The position numbers and the translations under genes were made by a program. Under the pieces are notes generated by a model. That model had not been told where the DNA came from. It did not search any database and saw only the letters and a program-made list of their open reading frames with translations. Of a DNA stretch of 64,000 nucleotides, positions 24,997 through 34,852 are shown piece by piece (position 1 is the stretch's first letter; each line of letters starts with the position of its first letter). The DNA is from Occultella glacieicola (GTDB lineage Bacteria; Actinomycetota; Actinomycetes; Actinomycetales; Beutenbergiaceae), in NCBI RefSeq assembly GCF_004353825.1, contig NZ_SMNA01000005.1, forward strand, positions 372,001-436,000, given 5' to 3'.

Positions 24997-26019
24997 ATGG
25001 GCGTCATCGACGCACCACAGTGGGTCCTGTCCGCATGGCGCAGGAGTCTGGAGGCGGTGGGTGCCACCGCCGACCGCGAGGCCATCGAGGCCCGCGGTGA
25101 GGCCTTGATCGAGCGGTGGTCCCGGCCGGACCGGATCCACCACAACGTCAAGCGGCTGATCGGCGTACTCGCCCGGGTCGACGAGCTCGCGCCGGAGACC
25201 CACCATCCGGACATCGTCCGGATCGCCGCCTGGTACCACGGCGCCGTGTTCAACGCGGCCGCCCGCCAGGCGTATGCGCACAAGGGTGGCGTGGACGAGG
25301 CGGCCTCCGCCGCGCTCGCGCGCACCGAGCTGGCCGACCTCGGGGTCCCGGAGAAGGTGGTCAACCGGATCGCCGAGCTGATCTCGGTGCTGGCGCGCCA
25401 CGACGCCCCGGCCACGGACATCGACGCTCAGGCGCTGTGTGACGCCGACCTCGGCGGGCTCGCCTCCGAACCGCAGAAGTACGAGGCGTACCGACGCGAG
25501 GTGCGCCAGGAGTACCAGCACATCCCGCAACGGGACTACGTGGAGGCCCGTCTCGCGATCGTGACGAAGCTCCTGGGCCGCACCCACCTGTTCCGGTCGC
25601 CGCTCGGACGGGACTGGGAGGACGCCGCCCGGGAGAACCTGAACGCCGAACTCGCCCGGCTGACCAACGAGCTCACCGGCCTGCCACCGCGCGACCCGGA
25701 CGAGCCCGACCCGAGCCGGGTCGACGTGGCGCAGGCCGAGGCCGATCCGGACGCCGACGACTCCGGTTTCGGCCTGGCCGACGAGGCGGAGGAACCGCGC
25801 CGGCCGGCCGAGCCCGGCCGGCCGACCCGCACCGCGGTGCCGGACCTGGCCGTGGACCGGGACCGGCCCGTCGAGCCGCCGGGTACGGATGGCGCCTGGC
25901 CGAGCCTGCCGACGATGCGCTCCGCCGACGTCGCTGACGACGAGGACGAGACGCAGCACGAGACGTCGCTGAGCCGGCCGCCGCGGATGCCGGCCCGCCA
26001 GCGCCCGCCCTCGGAGTGA
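24997..26019 (+). CDS. HD-superfamily phosphohydrolase-like protein with altered HD motif
   Basis: 340 residues. Residues 1-225 align with the predicted metal-dependent phosphohydrolases of the COG4339 type, like the C-terminal half of the protein at 28203-29081: RIHHNVKRLIGVL, then AAWYHGAVF, LCDADLGGL (149-154), EYRREV-like helix and ARENLNAEL. The HD dyad reads His81-Gly82 rather than His-Asp, so metal binding may be lost or changed. The last 110 residues are acidic and Pro-rich, probably disordered. GAGGGAA lies 9 nt before the ATG. Confidence 0.78.
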   Translation: MGVIDAPQWVLSAWRRSLEAVGATADREAIEARGEALIERWSRPDRIHHNVKRLIGVLARVDELAPETHHPDIVRIAAWYHGAVFNAAARQAYAHKGGVDEAASAALARTELADLGVPEKVVNRIAELISVLARHDAPATDIDAQALCDADLGGLASEPQKYEAYRREVRQEYQHIPQRDYVEARLAIVTKLLGRTHLFRSPLGRDWEDAARENLNAELARLTNELTGLPPRDPDEPDPSRVDVAQAEADPDADDSGFGLADEAEEPRRPAEPGRPTRTAVPDLAVDRDRPVEPPGTDGAWPSLPTMRSADVADDEDETQHETSLSRPPRMPARQRPPSE

Positions 26020-26153
26020 GTCGGCGTCCACACCCGGAGGCCCCTGCCGCTGCGCGCACAGGTCCGCCACGCGACCGACGGGCGATGGCCGCCGGCTCCT
26101 ACGGTCGATCCAGGGCCGCACACCGCGTGCGGTCGTCAGATCGAGGAGACACC

Positions 26154-26444
26154 ATGACCCGATTCGAGGTCGACGCCGCCGAGGTGGCCAGGGCCGGTGC
26201 GGCCGCGCGCAACTCGGCGACCATCATCAATACCGAGGTGACGAACATGATGCGCCACCTCACCGCGCTGCAGTCGTCCTGGCGCGGTGGGGCGTCGTCG
26301 GCGTTCGGCGCGCTCATCGTCCAGTGGCGGGCCACCCAGCAGCAGGTCGAGGCGAACTTGGAGCAGATCTCGTTCGCGTTGGACGCGAGTGCGCGCCAGT
26401 ACGAGGACACCGAGTTCAACGCGACGCGGATGTTCGCCCGGTAG
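26154..26444 (+). CDS. WXG100 family (ESAT-6-like) protein
   Basis: 96 residues, two helices with a SSWRGG turn (Trp43, Gly45) and a C-terminal YEDTEF (YxxxE-like secretion tag). WXG100 proteins are substrates of type VII (ESX) secretion, acting as dimers. No EccC, EccD or other ESX gene is in the window, so it must use a system elsewhere or act otherwise. ATG 26154 with GAGGAG 6 nt upstream; TACGGT at 26099-26104 is a plausible -10. Confidence 0.85.
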   Translation: MTRFEVDAAEVARAGAAARNSATIINTEVTNMMRHLTALQSSWRGGASSAFGALIVQWRATQQQVEANLEQISFALDASARQYEDTEFNATRMFAR

Positions 26445-26498
26445 GTGAGCCCGACCCGTCCTCCGCTGCGGGCTGAGCTCCGCCGACCGAGCGTGCGC

Positions 26499-26552
26499 GC
26501 ACGTCACGAGGACGGCCGTCCCTGCCGGGGGTGTGCCGCCCTCGTGACGTGC
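26499..26552. terminator. Bidirectional terminator between convergent genes
   Basis: Perfect 13-bp arms GCACGTCACGAGG (26499-26511) and CCTCGTGACGTGC (26540-26552) with a 28-nt loop, centred between the WXG100 gene and the VOC gene, which converge. Confidence 0.6.
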
Positions 26553-26559
26553 GGGCCGT

Positions 26560-26955
26560 TCAGTCGTGCTGCGCGGCCCAGTGCGGGCTCTGGATGAGTC
26601 CGACGAGGTTGCCGAACGGGTCGCTGACGGCGGCCGACCACCAGCCCTCGCCGCGTCGGGTCACCGGCTCGAACGACGCTGCGCCGAGGGTGATCAGGCG
26701 GTCGAAGGAGGCCTGGATGTCGTCGACGTGCATGCTCACCACCGCGCCGCCGGGAGCGGGGAGCACCGGGCGGAAGCGGGCGTCCATCAGCGCGAACTCG
26801 TCGTCGTCGTCGCCGAACCGCCATTCGGCGTACTGGGCGGGGCCCTGCTCGGGGCGGACGAAGTACGGGGGCGCGTCGAACACGGTGGTGTACCAGTCGA
26901 CGGCTGCCGCCATGTCGTCGGCGACGAGGTTGACGTTCGCGAGTCCACGGAACAT
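26560..26955 (-). CDS. VOC (glyoxalase/bleomycin resistance) family protein
   Basis: 131 residues with the paired beta-alpha-beta-beta-beta pattern: MFRGLANVNLVADDMAAAVDW, WYTTVFD, VVSMHVDDI and VSDPFGNLVGLI. VOC proteins bind a metal or small ligand; function varies too much to assign. Divergent from the WYL regulator, with a 22-bp-arm palindrome between them, so it is probably the regulated gene. CGAAGGAGAA-type Shine-Dalgarno lies just before the ATG. Confidence 0.85.
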   Translation of the reverse strand: MFRGLANVNLVADDMAAAVDWYTTVFDAPPYFVRPEQGPAQYAEWRFGDDDDEFALMDARFRPVLPAPGGAVVSMHVDDIQASFDRLITLGAASFEPVTRRGEGWWSAAVSDPFGNLVGLIQSPHWAAQHD

Positions 26956-27000
26956 GGGATTCTCCTTCGGTTCGGATCGTGATGGTTCTATCCTGGATCA

Positions 27001-27027
27001 TGAAGTGATCACCCTCTGATCACTTCA
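27001..27027. promoter_or_regulatory. Palindromic operator between VOC and WYL genes
   Basis: Perfect 11-bp arms TGAAGTGATCA (27001-27011) and TGATCACTTCA (27017-27027) around CCCTC. Lies 45 bp from the VOC start and 14 bp before the WYL coding region; likely the regulator's binding site. Confidence 0.65.
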
Positions 27028-27041
27028 GATGGGAGTCTGAG

Positions 27042-28058
27042 ATCCGCGCCGATCGCCTGATCCAGGCACTCCTGCTGCTGCAGGGGCGCCCACAGATCAC
27101 CGCCGCCCAGCTCGCCGAGGAACTCGAGGTGTCGGTGCCGACCGCGCGCCGCGACCTCGAGGCACTGGCGATGGCCGGCGTGCCCATCTACCCCACCCGT
27201 GGCCGGGGCGGCGGCTGGCGCTTGATCGGCGGCGCTCGCACCGACCTGACCGGGCTCACCGAGGGCGAGGTGATCTCGCTACTGGTCGGCATCACGCAGA
27301 GTGCGGGCGCGAGCCAGGAGCGCATCGCCGCGGTGCGCAAGCTCGTCAGGGCGATGCCCGAGCCGTTCCGGGAGGGGGCGCAGCGCGTCGCGGCAGCCAC
27401 GGTCCGCGACGCGCCATGGGGTGTCGTCGACGACGATGCCGCACCCGCCGCGGTCGCGGCTCTGCAGCGCGCGATCGCCGGCCGACGCCAGGTCCGGTTC
27501 CACTACGACGGCTCGCGCGGGCACGTCGAGGTCGAGACCGTGCCGCTCATCGTCGGCAGCCGCGGCGCGCGGTGGTACCTGCTCGCTGCGCCCGCGCTCG
27601 CCGGCGTCGAGCATGCGGATGACAGCCGTTTGCGGACGTATCGCGCCGACCGGATCGGCGATCTGCAGGTGCTGGCGCTGCACGGGCAGGCGCCCGAGGG
27701 TTTCGACGCCCCGGACGCCTGGGCGCGAATGGTCGAGCGCGTCGAGGGGATGCGCGGGTCGGTCCGCGCCGTGGTGCGCGTCGAGCCCTGGGCTCTGAAG
27801 GCGCTCACCGGCCGCTTCGGCGCACAGGCGCGCCAACTCGACGATGCGCCGGATGCCGGGGGCGATCTCCGTCCGCTCGTGGAGGTGCGGGCCCACCGGG
27901 TGGACGCCCTGGCAGAACAACTCGCGGGCTGGACCGGAGCCGCCGAGGTCACCGGACCACCGGAGGTGCGGGCGGCGCTGAGGGAACTGGGAGAGCGGAT
28001 CGCCCGGCAGTACCGGGCCGATTCCCCCGGAGTCGCGGCATCCGTCCTGATCCGATGA
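27042..28058 (+). CDS. HTH_11/WYL domain transcriptional regulator, apparent ATC start
   Basis: 338 residues if read from 27042. N-terminal winged helix (RADRLIQALLLLQ, ITAAQLAEELEVSVPTARRDL), then a WYL domain (about 145-300; the GARWYLLAAP segment carries the WYL triad) and a WCX C-terminal part. Such proteins sense ligands and regulate adjacent genes. The first standard start codon is GTG 27129, which would remove most of the helix-turn-helix. Conserved sequence continues in frame back to an ATC at 27042, where homologues have Met, with GGGAG 6 nt upstream. A three-codon ORF (ATG 27029 to TGA 27040) ends 1 nt before it. Confidence 0.8.
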   Translation: MRADRLIQALLLLQGRPQITAAQLAEELEVSVPTARRDLEALAMAGVPIYPTRGRGGGWRLIGGARTDLTGLTEGEVISLLVGITQSAGASQERIAAVRKLVRAMPEPFREGAQRVAAATVRDAPWGVVDDDAAPAAVAALQRAIAGRRQVRFHYDGSRGHVEVETVPLIVGSRGARWYLLAAPALAGVEHADDSRLRTYRADRIGDLQVLALHGQAPEGFDAPDAWARMVERVEGMRGSVRAVVRVEPWALKALTGRFGAQARQLDDAPDAGGDLRPLVEVRAHRVDALAEQLAGWTGAAEVTGPPEVRAALRELGERIARQYRADSPGVAASVLIR

Positions 28059-28202
28059 ACCCTCCGGGCCCGTGCGCGCGATGCGGTCCGCGCGCGGCGT
28101 CGGGAGGACACCGTCCGACGGCGGTGCTCCGGTCGGGCGTGTCGCTCGCCGACCGTCGGCGGTGCGCACCCCTCGATCGTGATGGCCACCTACGCTGGGG
28201 CG

Positions 28203-29081
28203 GTGGCCCTCCTGATCGATCCGCCGATGTGGCCGGCACACGGCACGCTGTTCTCGCACCTGGTCTCGGACGCCTCCCTCGCGGAACTGCATGAGTTCGC
28301 CGGCCGGGCCGGGCTGCCCGGCCGAGCCTTCGATCGCGACCACTACGACGTGCCCGCCCGGCGGCACGCGGACCTGGTGACGCTCGGCGCGCGGCCGGTC
28401 TCGGGTGGCGAACTCATCCGGGCCCTGCGCGGGAGCGGGCTGCGGGTGCCGGCCCGGGACCGGCGCGAGCACCTCGAGGTCGCCCTGACCCAGCGGTGGC
28501 AGCGGCTGCTGCCAGGCGCGGAGTCCCTGTGCGTGGAACTCCTCGAACGGTGGGGCGAGCCGCACCGGCACTACCACGACGGCACACATCTGCTGGCGGT
28601 GCTGGAGGCGGTCGAGACGCTGAGCGAGCCGGACCCGGCGCCGAGCACGGTGCTGCTCGCGGCCTGGTTCCACGACGCCGTCTACGCCGGAGTCGCGGGG
28701 CGCGATGAGCGGGATTCCGCGGATCTGGCCCGGGGGCGGCTCACCGGGGCCGGGGTGGACCCGGACGTCGTCACCGAGGTCGTGCGGCTGGTCCTGCTCA
28801 CCGCGTCCCACTCGCCCGCGGCCGGAGACCGATCCGGCGAACTGCTCTGCGACGCGGACCTGGCCGTGCTCGGCCGGGAGCCGGCCGGCTATGCCCGCTA
28901 CCTCGCCGCGGTCAGGGCCGACTACGCCCACGTCGGCGATGCCGACTTCGCCCGGGGCCGGGCCGCCGTCGTCCGGGGCCTGCTCTCGCTCGACCCGCTG
29001 TTCCGCACCGAGCGCGGTCGGGCTCGGTGGGCCGAGCGCGCCCGGGCGAACCTGCTCGGGGAACTTCGGGCCCCCTCCTGA
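28203..29081 (+). CDS. DUF4031 and HD-superfamily phosphohydrolase fusion protein
   Basis: 292 residues. N-terminal DUF4031 (about 1-82): LLIDPPMWPAHG, SHLVSDASLAELHEFA, FDRDHYDVPA. C-terminal predicted metal-dependent phosphohydrolase: RHYHDGTHLLAVL, AAWFHDAVY (His157-Asp158), TASH and LLCDADLAVLG, all metal ligands present. Paralogue of the HG-variant protein 3 kb upstream. GTG 28203 chosen because DUF4031 begins there; TACGCT (28191-28196) lies 6 nt upstream, a leaderless pattern. Confidence 0.85.
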   Translation: MALLIDPPMWPAHGTLFSHLVSDASLAELHEFAGRAGLPGRAFDRDHYDVPARRHADLVTLGARPVSGGELIRALRGSGLRVPARDRREHLEVALTQRWQRLLPGAESLCVELLERWGEPHRHYHDGTHLLAVLEAVETLSEPDPAPSTVLLAAWFHDAVYAGVAGRDERDSADLARGRLTGAGVDPDVVTEVVRLVLLTASHSPAAGDRSGELLCDADLAVLGREPAGYARYLAAVRADYAHVGDADFARGRAAVVRGLLSLDPLFRTERGRARWAERARANLLGELRAPS

Positions 29082-29110
29082 GGTCGAGCCACCCACCTCT
29101 TCGCGCGACA

Positions 29111-29140
29111 GTGCTGAATTGGCTGCCACCACAGCACTCC
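29111..29140 (+). repeat. Dispersed intergenic palindromic repeat, copy A
   Basis: GTGCTGAATTGGCTGCCACC followed by ACAGCACTCC; ends GTGCTG and CAGCAC are complementary. Related copies at 39046, 47603 and 47709. It lies in the 321-bp gap between the DUF4031-HD gene and groEL; apart from this element and the groEL terminator I see no gene there. Confidence 0.6.
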
Positions 29141-29324
29141 CACCATCCGCGCCGAGCCCGCGGACCGGAGAGTGCCCCCTGCGCACTCTGCGGTCCCTAC
29201 GCGCACCGTCGTGACCCGGCCAGTGCGGGCGGCCGGACGAGAACGTCCCTGACCTGCACTCACTGCGACCAGAACCTAGTGCGACCGGTGACCGACGGCG
29301 ATGGGCACAACTTCCCCGGGCATG

Positions 29325-29362
29325 GCGAAGGCCCCCGGTCCGATCGGACCGGGGGCCTTCGC
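29325..29362 (-). terminator. groEL terminator
   Basis: Perfect 16-bp stem (29325-29340 with 29347-29362) and a CGATCG loop, 41 bp beyond the groEL stop on the minus strand. Confidence 0.85.
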
Positions 29363-29402
29363 TGCGTTCGACCGGCTGGGCCGGACTGCGATCCCTAGGG
29401 GA

Positions 29403-31115
<1,713 letters not shown>

Positions 31116-31159
31116 TCATGTCCCGCACCGGCGCAGCGCCTCATCCCACTGACCAGCTG

Positions 31160-31186
31160 TTGTCACTCTCAGGCCGAGAGTGCTAA
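31160..31186 (-). promoter_or_regulatory. CIRCE operator 1 (HrcA site) of groEL
   Basis: Minus-strand TTAGCACTC-N9-GAGTGACAA, one arm identical to the CIRCE consensus and the other with two changes. About 120 bp upstream of groEL. Confidence 0.9.
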
Positions 31187-31190
31187 CGCC

Positions 31191-31220
31191 ATTATTGGCA
31201 CTCTCACCCGGAGAGTGCAA
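31191..31220 (-). promoter_or_regulatory. groEL promoter
   Basis: Minus-strand -35 TTGCAC (31215-31220), 18-bp spacer, -10 AATAAT (31191-31196). The -35 lies within CIRCE 2 and transcription would start inside CIRCE 1, so HrcA bound at either site would block it. Confidence 0.6.
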
Positions 31221-31221
31221 G
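31195..31221 (-). promoter_or_regulatory. CIRCE operator 2 (HrcA site) of groEL
   Basis: Minus-strand CTTGCACTC-N9-GAGTGCCAA, second copy, its centre 35 bp from that of the first. Confidence 0.88.
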
Positions 31222-31280
31222 AAGCGCCCGACGGCGGAGCCCGGGTTTCGCGGTCAGGTGAACGCCGGGCGCGTGGTCGC

Positions 31281-32765
31281 TCAGGGCGCCGGGTCAGGCG
31301 CCAGCGACGGCGCCGGCAGGTCGAACCGCTGGGCCAGGGCCCGACGGGCCGCATGGTGGCCGCCCATCCCGTGCACGCCCGGGCCCGGCGGCACCGACGC
31401 CGAGCACAGGTACACCCCGGGGATCCCCGCGGCGAACGGGTCCGTGGTCGGTCGCGGCCGCGCCACCATCCCCCAGGTGGACACGGCGCCGGCGGCGATA
31501 TCGCCACCGAGGTAGTTGCGGTTGTGCTCGGCCATCTGCGCGGCGGGCACACACCGCGAGGAGACGACGACGTCGGTGAAGCCGGGAGCGAAGCGTTCGA
31601 TCTGCGCGGTGACGATCCCGGTGACGTCCACGGTGCTGCCGGTGGGCACGTGGGTGTAGGCCCAGCCGGGCCGCAGTCCGGCGACGTCGCGGCCGGGGTC
31701 GGCGACGGTCGGGTCCGAGAACAGCACCAGCGGGGTGGCCGCGTGCACGCCGTCGGCCACCAGGTCCTCGGCGTGGGCCATCTCCTCACGGGTGCCGCCC
31801 ACGTGCACGGTGCTCGCCTGCCCCACCCGGGGATCGGCCCACGGCACCGGACCGGACAGCACGTAGTCCACCTTGGCGGCGGCATCCCCGTAACGGAACC
31901 GACCCAGCGCCGCGCGCACCCCCGGCGCCATCCGCTCGCCCCAGATCTCCAGGAGCGTGGCCGGGGTGGTGTCGAACAGGTAGGCGCGGGCCCGGGGCAG
32001 TTCACGCCAGGCCCGGATCGGGTGCCCGGTGCGGATCCGCCCACCGTGGGCCTCCAGGTCCGCCCGGAGCGCGGCGACGATGGCACCAGAGCCCCCCACC
32101 GGGATCGGCCAGCCGGACGCGTGCGCGAGCGTGGCCAGCATGATCGCGGTCCCGGCGCCGGCCAGCGACGGCAGGGTGGTGATCGAGTGCGCCGCCACGC
32201 CGGTGAACAGCGCCGGAGCCACCTCCCCTTGGAACCGGGCCGACCAGGCCCGGGTACCCTGCTCGAACAGACGGGATGCAGCGGCGACCGCGGCACCGAG
32301 CCCGGTGGGCGTCAGCAGGCCGGCCGGAAGGCTGCGGCGGTCCCCGAGCGCCAGCTCGGTGAGCATCGGCGCATTCTCGACGAGCGGACCGAACAGACCG
32401 AACCAGGCGGCGCCGTCGGGCCCCAGTTCTGCGGCCGTGCGCCCGAGCGAGCGGTAGGCGATCCCGGCCGGGCCGTCGGCCATCGGCTGGGCGTAGGCGA
32501 CATCCGGGACCCGCAGGTCCACGCCACGGGCGGCGAGGTCGAACTCGGCGAAGAAGGGGCTGGCCAGGGCGAGCGGGTGCACCGCCGAGCAGATGTCGTG
32601 CTCCACGCCGGGCGCGAGCCCGAGCTCGAGGGTGCGGGCACCACCGCCGACGGTCTCCTCCGCCTCGAACACGGTGACCTCCAGGCCCGCGCGAGCCAGG
32701 GTGACGGCGGCCGCCAGCCCGTTCGGTCCGGAACCGACCACCACGGCGTCCGTCACAGCCCTCAT
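31281..32765 (-). CDS. FAD-dependent oxidoreductase, phytoene-desaturase/PYROXD2-like
   Basis: 494 residues. N-terminal dinucleotide motif VVVGSGPNGLAAAV (8-21) then VFEAEETVGGGARTLEL; C-terminal GVYLCSASVPPGPGVHGMGGHHAA, typical of carotenoid-desaturase-like flavoproteins including PYROXD2 relatives. No carotenoid gene is nearby, so the substrate is unknown. ATG 32765 chosen; ATG 32774 (three residues earlier) is equally possible since GGGGAA sits just before it. Divergent from the GH15-like gene. Confidence 0.85.
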   Translation of the reverse strand: MRAVTDAVVVGSGPNGLAAAVTLARAGLEVTVFEAEETVGGGARTLELGLAPGVEHDICSAVHPLALASPFFAEFDLAARGVDLRVPDVAYAQPMADGPAGIAYRSLGRTAAELGPDGAAWFGLFGPLVENAPMLTELALGDRRSLPAGLLTPTGLGAAVAAASRLFEQGTRAWSARFQGEVAPALFTGVAAHSITTLPSLAGAGTAIMLATLAHASGWPIPVGGSGAIVAALRADLEAHGGRIRTGHPIRAWRELPRARAYLFDTTPATLLEIWGERMAPGVRAALGRFRYGDAAAKVDYVLSGPVPWADPRVGQASTVHVGGTREEMAHAEDLVADGVHAATPLVLFSDPTVADPGRDVAGLRPGWAYTHVPTGSTVDVTGIVTAQIERFAPGFTDVVVSSRCVPAAQMAEHNRNYLGGDIAAGAVSTWGMVARPRPTTDPFAAGIPGVYLCSASVPPGPGVHGMGGHHAARRALAQRFDLPAPSLAPDPAP

Positions 32766-32826
32766 GCCTGCCATTGTTCCCCACAACCCGACGAGCACCG
32801 CCCTGGGCGCCTTAGGATCGAGGGCG

Positions 32827-34158
32827 ATGAGGTCCCCCCGTCGCACGTTCTGGACGCTCGCCGCCGTGGTCGCCGTGGTGGCGCTCGTCGGCGCCGCCGC
32901 GGTGGTCCGCGACCGCGGCCGGGTGGACCAGGTGGACCTGTACACCCTCGGGATCGGGGTGCGCCCGGACGGGACGGTGACGACGATCCCCACGGACTCC
33001 GACGGCGCCTACCTGCCCGGCTCCCGGGTGCTCGACCCCGGCCCGGACGCCACCCAGGCGGACCGCGACGCCGCGCGGGCCCTGGCCGAACAGACATGGA
33101 CCTGGCTCGACGCCGGGACGGTGCCGGGCGCCGGCGGGCCGCACGAGGACCTCGTCACCGACGCCCTGCTGGACCTGCACACGCTCACCCTCGACGGTGG
33201 CGCCGCGGTCGCCGGGTACTCAAGCAAGTGGCGCTACGTCTGGCCGCGGGACGCCTCGTTCGTCGCCGCCGCACTCACAGCAACCGGGCACCACGAGGAC
33301 GCGGTCGAGGTGTTCGAGTTCCTCGACGGTGTCCAGCACCCGGACGGGAGCTTCGAGGCCCGCTACCTGCCGGACGGGTCCGGCCCACCCGATGACCGGG
33401 GTCTGCAGACCGACGGGACCGGCTGGGTGCTCTGGGCGCTCGCCCACGTCGCCGACACCCTCGGCCCAGGCCCCGAGCGCGCCGACCTGCTGAGGGCGTT
33501 CACCCCGATGATCGAGAGGTCCACCGGGTACCTCCAGGCCCAGGTGGCGAACCCGCGGTCCCTACCTGCGCCGTCGGCCGACTACTGGGAACACCGCGAG
33601 CAGGCGCTGACCCTCGGCACCGCCGGCCCCGTGCTCGCCGGCCTCGAGGCGGCTGAACACCTGCTGGACCTGCTCGGGCGCGACGACGACGCGGCCCTCG
33701 CCGGAGCCGACGCCGACCGTCTGCACGGGGCGGTCCTGGCCAACTTCGGCCAGACCGGCTACGGGCGCTATGCCGGGCGGTCCGCTCGGGACGCGGCCAC
33801 GGCGTTCGTGCTGCCGCCGTTCCAACCGGAGGGGCTGGCCGGTGCGGCCGCCGCCTGGGAGGCCTCGATCGCCGAGATGATCCGGCCGGCGGGTGGCCTC
33901 GCCCCGGGGGGCTCGTGGCCCGAGACGTCGATCTCGTGGACGCCGCAGACCAGCCTGTACGCATGGTCCGCCGCGGCGAACGGTCAACCCGAGCGCGCCG
34001 TCGAGTGGCTGGACTGGATCGCCGAGCACCGGACCCCGCTGGGGGCGATCCCGGAGAAGGTCGGGCCGGACGGCTCGCCCGCCGGCGTCGCACCGCTGAT
34101 GTGGTCGGCCGCCGTGGTGATCCTCACGGCCGCCGAGCTCGAGGAGTCCGCTCCCTGA
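32827..34158 (+). CDS. Glycoside hydrolase family 15-like membrane-anchored protein
   Basis: 443 residues. An N-terminal helix (about 8-27) without a clear cleavage site anchors the protein with the domain outside. The remainder has the (alpha/alpha)6 glucoamylase-like pattern: YVWPRDASFVAAAL, QTDGTGWVLWALAH, and WTPQTSLYAWSAAA followed by GAIPEKV, where the catalytic Glu of GH15 is expected. Carbohydrate substrate unknown. Leaderless candidate: TAGGAT (32813-32818) 8 nt before the ATG. Confidence 0.82.
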   Translation: MRSPRRTFWTLAAVVAVVALVGAAAVVRDRGRVDQVDLYTLGIGVRPDGTVTTIPTDSDGAYLPGSRVLDPGPDATQADRDAARALAEQTWTWLDAGTVPGAGGPHEDLVTDALLDLHTLTLDGGAAVAGYSSKWRYVWPRDASFVAAALTATGHHEDAVEVFEFLDGVQHPDGSFEARYLPDGSGPPDDRGLQTDGTGWVLWALAHVADTLGPGPERADLLRAFTPMIERSTGYLQAQVANPRSLPAPSADYWEHREQALTLGTAGPVLAGLEAAEHLLDLLGRDDDAALAGADADRLHGAVLANFGQTGYGRYAGRSARDAATAFVLPPFQPEGLAGAAAAWEASIAEMIRPAGGLAPGGSWPETSISWTPQTSLYAWSAAANGQPERAVEWLDWIAEHRTPLGAIPEKVGPDGSPAGVAPLMWSAAVVILTAAELEESAP

Positions 34159-34177
34159 GCCGACGGCGGAACTCGCC

Positions 34178-34208
34178 TCGCCCGGCCGGGCACGCTCGGC
34201 CCGGGCGA
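34178..34208. terminator. Bidirectional terminator
   Basis: TCGCCCGG (34178-34185) pairs with CCGGGCGA (34201-34208) around a 15-nt loop, between the convergent GH15-like and LytR_C genes. Confidence 0.5.
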
Positions 34209-34225
34209 ACTCAGGCCGGTCCGGC

Positions 34226-34825
34226 TCAGCCCCGGAAGTCCTCGCGGAGCACCACGACGATGCCGTCCGAGGCCGCCGAGGAGTCCTCGATCAGGTCGGT
34301 GACGCCAAGCAGCTCACCGACGGCCGCGGCCTCCTCGGCCATGTCCGCGGTGGTGTAGAACACGGCGGAGGATGTGGGCAGCTCGCGGGAGTAGTTCTCC
34401 GGGGTGACGTTCGTCCAGCCCTCGTCCGTGAGCGCCTCGGCGGCGGCACCGGCCAGACCCGACACACCGGCCCCGTTGAGGACGTACACGGACAGGTCCT
34501 GATCGAGGTCGGCCGGCTCCTCGGTGGTCGGTTCCTCGGTGGTCGGCTCCTCGGTCGGGGCCTCCGTGGTGGCGTCCGTCGGGGTCGGCTCCCCCGGTTC
34601 GGTCGTCGAACTCGCCGCACCGGTCGGGTCGTCGGTGCCACCGAACCCGCCGGAGAGCAGCCGCACCGCACCGAACGCGAGCAGCGGGGCCAGGATGATC
34701 ACCACGAGGAACGGGAGCAACTGCCGCCAGCGCGACTGCGGCGCGCGGTGCACGCCCTGCGGGGTCCGATCCGCGCCGAGGGCGTCGAACTCGTCCTCGG
34801 GGTGCGGATAGTCCCTGTTACTCAC
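34226..34825 (-). CDS. LytR C-terminal domain membrane protein
   Basis: 199 residues. Cytoplasmic N-terminus, one membrane helix (about 36-58), a Thr/Glu/Pro linker with TTEEP repeats (about 88-104), then a LytR_C domain (about 108-195; LSVYVLNGAGVSGLA and a SAVFYTT strand). Stand-alone LytR_C proteins are common in actinobacterial envelopes; function unknown. GTG start with TAACCT (34832-34837, minus strand) 6 nt upstream: leaderless candidate. Confidence 0.85.
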   Translation of the reverse strand: MSNRDYPHPEDEFDALGADRTPQGVHRAPQSRWRQLLPFLVVIILAPLLAFGAVRLLSGGFGGTDDPTGAASSTTEPGEPTPTDATTEAPTEEPTTEEPTTEEPADLDQDLSVYVLNGAGVSGLAGAAAEALTDEGWTNVTPENYSRELPTSSAVFYTTADMAEEAAAVGELLGVTDLIEDSSAASDGIVVVLREDFRG

Positions 34826-34852
34826 ACCCGAAGGTTAACGGTTCGGGCCGGT

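Noticed and set aside
26445-26559. Attachment site or mobile-element boundary at the long inverted repeat
   Set aside because: Perfect arms with a short loop between convergent genes fit a terminator; no integrase or transposase is near.
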